Shown in pieces: positions 9,101 to 11,591 of a stretch of DNA of 11,591 bases. The DNA lies in NCBI GenBank assembly GCA_028719265.1, contig JAQUKF010000030.1, forward strand, positions 1 to 11,591. The letters run 5' to 3'. The notes under the pieces are model-generated. The model saw nothing but the letters and a program-made list of their open reading frames with translations, searched no databases and was not told where the DNA came from. Made by a program: the position numbers and the translations under genes. The stretch comes from Candidatus Omnitrophota bacterium (GTDB lineage Bacteria; Omnitrophota; Gorgyraeia; Gygaellales; Profunditerraquicolaceae). Position 1 is the first letter of the stretch. Each line of letters opens with the position of its first letter.

Positions 9101-10105
9101 TTTGTAGAGAATGCATTAAGTGTTCCCAAAGGGTTGGTCCATTTTGGAAACGGGCCGATGGGGGTCGTTGAGATCCCGGAATTTTCCGTAAACTCCTTTT
9201 CTTATATCAAGGAGGGTCCGGGAGAGGAAAAGGGCAAGGGGATTATCAATGTTGCTGTAGGCGCTGACACTACCCTGGCCTTCAAAAATGCCGGAGTGGG
9301 GAATGTCTATTTTTCTACGGGCGGCAAAGCCGGCGAGGGGTTGGCGCGCGGGGATAAGCTTGCCGCCGAACGCGGCCTTGAAGATATTCAGGCGGCAGCC
9401 GATGTGGCACAGGCGCTTCCCATAGAAAAGCTCGATGCATTGGAATTGATCGATCTGAATAATGCCGTTTCCGAGAAAACGGGGGTTAAATCTCTGTCGA
9501 GTTTTGTTAAGGCCGCCAATGCTCTCGGTGTCGATCAGAAAATCGCCGTTGTTTACGGAGCGGACTATGTGCAAAAGAATGGTGTCCTGGGGCTGCGTAA
9601 TATAATAAAGGAAACGGTCAAGTTAAAAGGATTACGCGTGGCCTTATATGGAGAAGAGGCGGAAAACGCCAAGATATTCTTCGGGGAGAAATCTGTTGTC
9701 GTGGCTCCTACATCAAAGGAGCTTGCCGATAAGCTGGCCGGATCGGGTATTCCTTCTGCCAACATTTTATTTGTCGGTACCAAGAAGGATATCGATGAGT
9801 CGGCGGCGGCTTTTAAAGACAGCGGGCGGATTTCTCCTACCGGGATACTCTCGCTTGACGCGGCGACAGCCGTAACCGCCCTGTTGAATTCCGAGGCGTC
9901 AAGAGAATATTTGCGTGAATTCAATAATGGTCTTAGCGAAGAAACGGTTATCAATACGGATACGGCTAAGAATATTGAGAAGGCGATCGTTTCGTTAGCT
10001 AAAGGGCTTGAAGGTTTTACGCTTACGGCCAAAACTACGGAAGCCGTGGCAAGCGATACGGAAAGGATCTCAAGTGAAGCCAGGAATTTCTGGGATCAGA
10101 TATAA
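6176..10105 (+). CDS. Exported fusion: unknown N-domain + archaeal-type GAPDH + divergent phosphoglycerate kinase + Rossmann-like C-terminal domain
   Basis: 1309 aa. Residues 1-34 are a predicted signal peptide (basic start, hydrophobic 11-27, cut after VFA34); NLRP follows at 38-41. Residues 42-255 match nothing I recognise. Residues 256-605 are a type II (archaeal) GAPDH: NGYGTIG (261-267), VIDCTPG (337-343), QGGEKD (365-370), catalytic Cys397 in SCNTT, RRAADP (424-429), His481/483 and QESDVVPEN (562-570). Residues 625-1075 are PGK-like: VDNN (643-646), DDERIR (656-661), SHNNKPKG (681-688), LENCRF (747-752), GGGPKLSEK (828-836), EIGPQT (967-972), GNGPMGVVE (991-999) and ADT (1030-1032). The HRxH motif after NDAFG is replaced (ESAG, 785-788), and STGGG reads STGGK. 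Residues 1118-1240 resemble the enolase protein's tail. GAPDH and PGK are consecutive pathway steps linked by 1,3-bisphosphoglycerate. Domain calls are confident; PGK activity is uncertain. Confidence 0.88.
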   Translation: MFRTAKKAAAGIPAVFIISVFIFSFMSPKGHVFAGQDNLRPKPAADRTRKELAEVRKDLAQLDKTFSKNNIKSVDTESIGDFTKELIEPKTGESETVFESAMKKAFGGRTHNGEKYVRLLKNGKAFAVCKENSQLQTLMVLPVDKLTEDNKEEFYANVLEYASLVTSESNKTLEIIMQQGNKMKQVLTGYDTKVTRQDFTMGDISGTKYWWGRHKDFQMEYRAKGMSAESRPSLLTFKKSWKQISGWTSLIVQPKYTVVVNGYGTIGAKAAEALRKSGFYVQVTARSVKPDSIDASEKGFPILLASSPEPKIMAEFKKSGIAIEDTLEKGLEKADMVIDCTPGKIGAQNVKDIYSKFKNLKVVLQGGEKDADGMVSFSSSTNYEAAVNKDFVRVVSCNTTAMARIYGAILDIFSNVIIDNTAMRRAADPSDEKSSLPPDASSLSPSYHHGADLITVLTEMQKRNMTAINTPAGMQPTTHFHFHTGTIRGKGLDLGTIQQILRRQSRVGLVEFDKFEFKTSVLYGIYGSINSVADVTQPYIIACQVTKSDIPGDFKITFAVPQESDVVPENVNAAQAMFGLMNKNAAIRLVDEAMGISEIKAGVERRLPLKSVATESRQGQPRLKTIDDLTDSQVKDGWIVLKVDNNVSNDKGQIKDDERIRRMMPTLLKLKARGAKVIIVSHNNKPKGKVVSAYSMGPVAARAQKIADEMGYAMKFGFIKDSVTEEGLDVRKVKDYLASTTDDFVYLENCRFAKGEQNGEEKLARDYASLNDNGVAINDAFGAWESAGDVTVLKMFKYFKTIAKGDLIGEEYRNLKGYVNSIYGLDFGGGPKLSEKMPMLFNIIPNMKKGGFINLGTGPAPAFLLKKYGIKLANRLPVGSEEYAGKIIQLAEKYGIRLEIPQDFIACDMDVTQKATGENISWIDKGELPAGAHTYVVTLEQLKMGTFEVETAEGLKTLNAKDLFVFEIGPQTKAKFVENALSVPKGLVHFGNGPMGVVEIPEFSVNSFSYIKEGPGEEKGKGIINVAVGADTTLAFKNAGVGNVYFSTGGKAGEGLARGDKLAAERGLEDIQAAADVAQALPIEKLDALELIDLNNAVSEKTGVKSLSSFVKAANALGVDQKIAVVYGADYVQKNGVLGLRNIIKETVKLKGLRVALYGEEAENAKIFFGEKSVVVAPTSKELADKLAGSGIPSANILFVGTKKDIDESAAAFKDSGRISPTGILSLDAATAVTALLNSEASREYLREFNNGLSEETVINTDTAKNIEKAIVSLAKGLEGFTLTAKTTEAVASDTERISSEARNFWDQI

Positions 10106-10133
10106 AATCTATTTTTGCGACGGAAAATAAATT

Positions 10134-10160
10134 TCCTCTTGATTTATTCGGCAAAGAGGA
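10134..10160 (+). other. Inverted repeat after the GAPDH-PGK gene
   Basis: TCCTCTT (10134-10140) pairs with AAGAGGA (10154-10160) around a 13-nt loop. No T-tract follows, so this is not a good intrinsic terminator. It overlaps the candidate promoter for the first PilZ gene and could be an operator or weak attenuator. A second, shorter repeat, GGAAA/TTTCC (10122-10136), shares its left arm. Confidence 0.35.
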
Positions 10161-10166
10161 GATAAT
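10139..10166 (+). promoter_or_regulatory. Candidate sigma70-type promoter for the PilZ genes
   Basis: TTGATT (10139-10144) and GATAAT (10161-10166) are separated by 16 nt, close to TTGACA/TATAAT. The position in the gap between the GAPDH-PGK gene and the first PilZ gene fits a separate transcription unit. Support is from sequence pattern only. Confidence 0.4.
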
Positions 10167-10206
10167 ATATGTAAATTAACATATTCCAGGGGGTTATGGT
10201 GGGAAG

Positions 10207-10569
10207 ATGAATGAGCGCAGGGAGCATCCAAGATGGCAGATTGACCGTGGCGCGGAGGTGGCTTTTGAGAATGGGGTGAAGGCTATTCCGTGCACCGTAG
10301 AAGACATAAGCCAGGGAGGGATGCGTCTTTCGTTGAGGAGAGACCTGTTTGATGACGTATTTTCTAATTTCAAATTAGCCCTGGCTGAAGATTTTGAGTT
10401 GAGGATAGAAGCGCAGGTAGTTTGGCGGCAGAGCGGTTACGAAAGCAGCACATACGGTCTTGCGTTCCATCCCGGGTCCATGTTTGTAAAAGATAGCATA
10501 GAAGGGTATATAAGGAAGAATTTCCCCGAATTGTTGGTTAGGCATTTATGGAAAGATCTAAACGCCTGA
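10207..10569 (+). CDS. PilZ domain protein (predicted c-di-GMP receptor)
   Basis: 120 aa, a single PilZ domain with no signal peptide or membrane segment, so cytoplasmic. The c-di-GMP signature is complete: the arginine cluster near the N-terminus gives RxxxR (R5 to R9) and the second motif DxSxxG reads DISQGG from about residue 33. The PilZ strand motif Q-V-V-W (about 76-79) is also present. PilZ proteins bind c-di-GMP and pass the signal to motility, secretion or polysaccharide machinery by binding partners; no partner is identifiable here. The start follows a G-rich stretch (10188-10204) whose exact Shine-Dalgarno is unclear. A second PilZ gene follows 138 nt downstream. Its C-terminal tail (about 98-120) is longer than the domain needs and may carry the output contact. 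Confidence 0.85.
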   Translation: MNERREHPRWQIDRGAEVAFENGVKAIPCTVEDISQGGMRLSLRRDLFDDVFSNFKLALAEDFELRIEAQVVWRQSGYESSTYGLAFHPGSMFVKDSIEGYIRKNFPELLVRHLWKDLNA

Positions 10570-10673
10570 ACTTAATAGATCAAACGGTTAGGTTAAACGG
10601 CAAAGAGATCCGAAAGATTTATCATTTTTACCTGATGATGGTCCAGAAGAAATGCCGCGGATGGGGTCTGTAA
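10548..10673 (+). CDS. Possible small ORF, 41 aa, hypothetical
   Basis: An ATG at 10548 opens a 41-codon frame that overlaps the end of the first PilZ gene by 22 nt and ends 34 nt before the second. The product would be basic (many Lys and Arg) with a short hydrophobic middle (YHFYLMMV). The upstream ribosome site is poor (GGTTAGG). It is the only frame that fills the gap between the two PilZ genes. It may be real and translationally coupled, or chance; I do not recognise it. Confidence 0.25.
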   Translation: MERSKRLNLIDQTVRLNGKEIRKIYHFYLMMVQKKCRGWGL

Positions 10674-10707
10674 GGACTAAAATGTAAAAAAAGGGGGTGA
10701 AGAAGGC

Positions 10708-11016
10708 ATGACAGATCATCGCATATTTGAAAGGTTCAGGAAGGAATTCCCCGCGCGTTTCATAGGGTTGGACGGCCGGGAGGGAGTGGCCCAGACTTTT
10801 GACGTGAGCGCGAAAGGGTTGGGGTTATCTACCCGACAGGAATTAAAGCCGCGTTCAGCTTTAGAGATATGGCTGGATGTTCCCAACAGTACGGAGCCTC
10901 TATACACAAGGGGGCAGGTCGTCTGGGCAAGGTCTGGAGAGAAGGAGGGCTACCGCATCGGGATCGAACTGGAAAAAGCCGAGCTTATGGGGATCTCCCG
11001 TTTGCTGCGGGCTTAA
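10708..11016 (+). CDS. Second PilZ domain protein (predicted c-di-GMP receptor)
   Basis: 102 aa, a minimal single-domain PilZ protein, cytoplasmic by absence of signal or membrane segments. The N-terminus carries RxxxR (R5 to R9, RIFER) and the second c-di-GMP motif reads DVSAKG (about residues 32-37). The strand motif GQVVWARSG (about 69-77) parallels QVVWRQSG in the upstream PilZ protein, so the two are paralogous but well diverged. A good ribosome site, GGGGGTGA (10692-10699), precedes the ATG at 10708. The pair probably forms one unit with the upstream PilZ gene. The target process cannot be told from the sequence. Confidence 0.85.
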   Translation: MTDHRIFERFRKEFPARFIGLDGREGVAQTFDVSAKGLGLSTRQELKPRSALEIWLDVPNSTEPLYTRGQVVWARSGEKEGYRIGIELEKAELMGISRLLRA

Positions 11017-11044
11017 TTAAGCTCTGCCGCGGTCAATAAAAAAC

Positions 11045-11073
11045 TTGACCTTCCTGCTAAAATATGTTAACTT
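11045..11073 (+). promoter_or_regulatory. Weak candidate promoter for the substrate-binding protein gene
   Basis: TTGACC (11045-11050) followed after 16-17 nt by TTAACT/TAACTT (11067-11073). The -10 match is poor and overlaps a hairpin, so support is low. It is the best -35-like hexamer seen in the gap before the lipoprotein gene. Confidence 0.22.
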
Positions 11074-11091
11074 TTAGCATTACGTCTTTTT
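11055..11091 (+). terminator. Possible intrinsic terminator after the PilZ genes
   Basis: TGCTAAAA (11055-11062) pairs perfectly with TTTTAGCA (11072-11079) across a 9-nt loop, and a run of five T (11087-11091) follows seven bases later. The stem is AT-rich and the T-run is not adjacent, so this is a weak terminator at best. Confidence 0.35.
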
Positions 11092-11164
11092 AAGCTATCC
11101 CATATGAATCATATTCCCCAGGACAAGCGGAAGACACCCGGAGCTAAATGGAAGCGCACCGATG

Positions 11165-11181
11165 TTGTGTTCCCTACACAA
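11165..11181 (+). promoter_or_regulatory. Hairpin next to the lipoprotein gene's ribosome binding site
   Basis: TTGTGT (11165-11170) and ACACAA (11176-11181) form a 6-bp stem with a 5-nt loop. Its last base is the first base of the AGGAG site (11181-11185) for the ATG at 11192. It could modulate ribosome access; this is inference from position. Confidence 0.3.
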
Positions 11182-11191
11182 GGAGTATAGG

Positions 11192-11591
11192 ATGTTGTTT
11201 AAGAATGCGTTATTGGTTATGTTGGTGTTATTTTCGGCAACAGGCTGTTCCAGCCAAAAATTAGAATCAAAACCCACTATTAATATCTGGCACTGGATGA
11301 CTGACCGCGATCCTGCCTTCCAGGAGCTGGCAAAGAAATATGAGGCGTTGACCGGCATAAAGGTGAATTTCGAGCTTTATGCCCCTTCGGACGCTTATTC
11401 TCAGAAGATACGCGCCGCAGCCCAAGGCACGAATCTCCCGGATGTTTTCGGCATCCTCGGGGAGAAACGCGATTTCGCCTCTTTTATCAAGGCCGGGCAT
11501 ATCCTGGATATCACTCCTTATATGGAGGCCAACAACAACAGTTGGAAGAACAAGCTTTTCCCCAAAGCCCTGGCGGTTAATGAATTCGCTC
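11192..11591 (+). CDS. ABC transporter extracellular sugar-binding lipoprotein (SBP_bac_1-like), 3' partial
   Basis: The gene runs off the right edge; 133 codons are visible. AGGAG (11181-11185) lies 6 nt before the ATG. Residues 1-18 are a lipoprotein signal peptide ending at Cys19 (SATGC-SS), so the mature protein should be membrane-anchored at the periplasmic face. The mature part starts with the typical first strand of family 1 solute-binding proteins (INIWHWM), then a helix (FQELAKKYEALTGIKV), a second strand, YSQKIRAAAQGTNLPDVF, and a segment ending GHILDITPYME. This is the pattern of carbohydrate-binding proteins of CUT1-type ABC importers. Permease and ATPase genes would be expected downstream, outside the window. 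The sugar cannot be predicted. It is separated from the PilZ genes by a possible terminator, so it is probably the first gene of its own operon. Confidence 0.85.
   Translation, partial: MLFKNALLVMLVLFSATGCSSQKLESKPTINIWHWMTDRDPAFQELAKKYEALTGIKVNFELYAPSDAYSQKIRAAAQGTNLPDVFGILGEKRDFASFIKAGHILDITPYMEANNNSWKNKLFPKALAVNEFA

Noticed and set aside
11092..11191. c-di-GMP riboswitch before the lipoprotein gene
   Set aside because: Considered because of the PilZ neighbours, but the conserved core sequences of the c-di-GMP-I class were not found.
1..11591. CRISPR arrays, insertion sequences, tRNA or rRNA genes
   Set aside because: No regular direct repeats, transposase motifs, terminal inverted repeats or RNA gene signatures were seen; the window is almost fully coding.

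Overview
The window suggests a Gram-negative bacterium of uncultured type, most plausibly a member of the Omnitrophota (OP3). That placement is an inference from very long multidomain proteins carrying divergent central-metabolism enzymes, and from an N-L-R-P tetrapeptide just behind the signal peptide. No rRNA or tRNA is present to confirm it. All supported genes lie on the + strand.

Layout. (1) Positions 1-3404: the 3' part of a long gene joining the C-terminal half of a class III (Firmicutes-type) fructose-1,6-bisphosphatase to an enlarged class II fructose-bisphosphate aldolase. (2) 3477-6113: a signal peptide, an unknown spacer, a full enolase with its catalytic residues, and an uncharacterised Rossmann-like C-terminal domain. 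(3) 6176-10105: a signal peptide, a ~215-residue unknown domain, an archaeal-type (type II) GAPDH, a divergent phosphoglycerate kinase, and a second copy of the Rossmann-like domain. (4) 10207-11016: two small single-domain PilZ proteins (predicted c-di-GMP binding), with a doubtful 41-aa ORF between them. (5) From 11192 to the right edge: the start of a lipoprotein that looks like an ABC sugar-binding protein.

How the genes may work together. The first three genes cover five steps of the lower and middle Embden-Meyerhof-Parnas pathway: enolase, PGK, GAPDH, FBP aldolase and FBPase. FBPase in place of phosphofructokinase, together with an archaeal-type GAPDH, points to the gluconeogenic direction. 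Phosphoglycerate mutase and triose-phosphate isomerase are not visible here. The enolase and GAPDH-PGK proteins both carry predicted export signals with N-L-R-P at the same residues (38-41), and both end in the same extra domain. This suggests an exported or membrane-associated set of sugar-phosphate enzymes, or enzyme homologues reused for another purpose. That is the most unusual aspect of the window. Several PGK and aldolase active-site positions are altered, so activity cannot be assumed.
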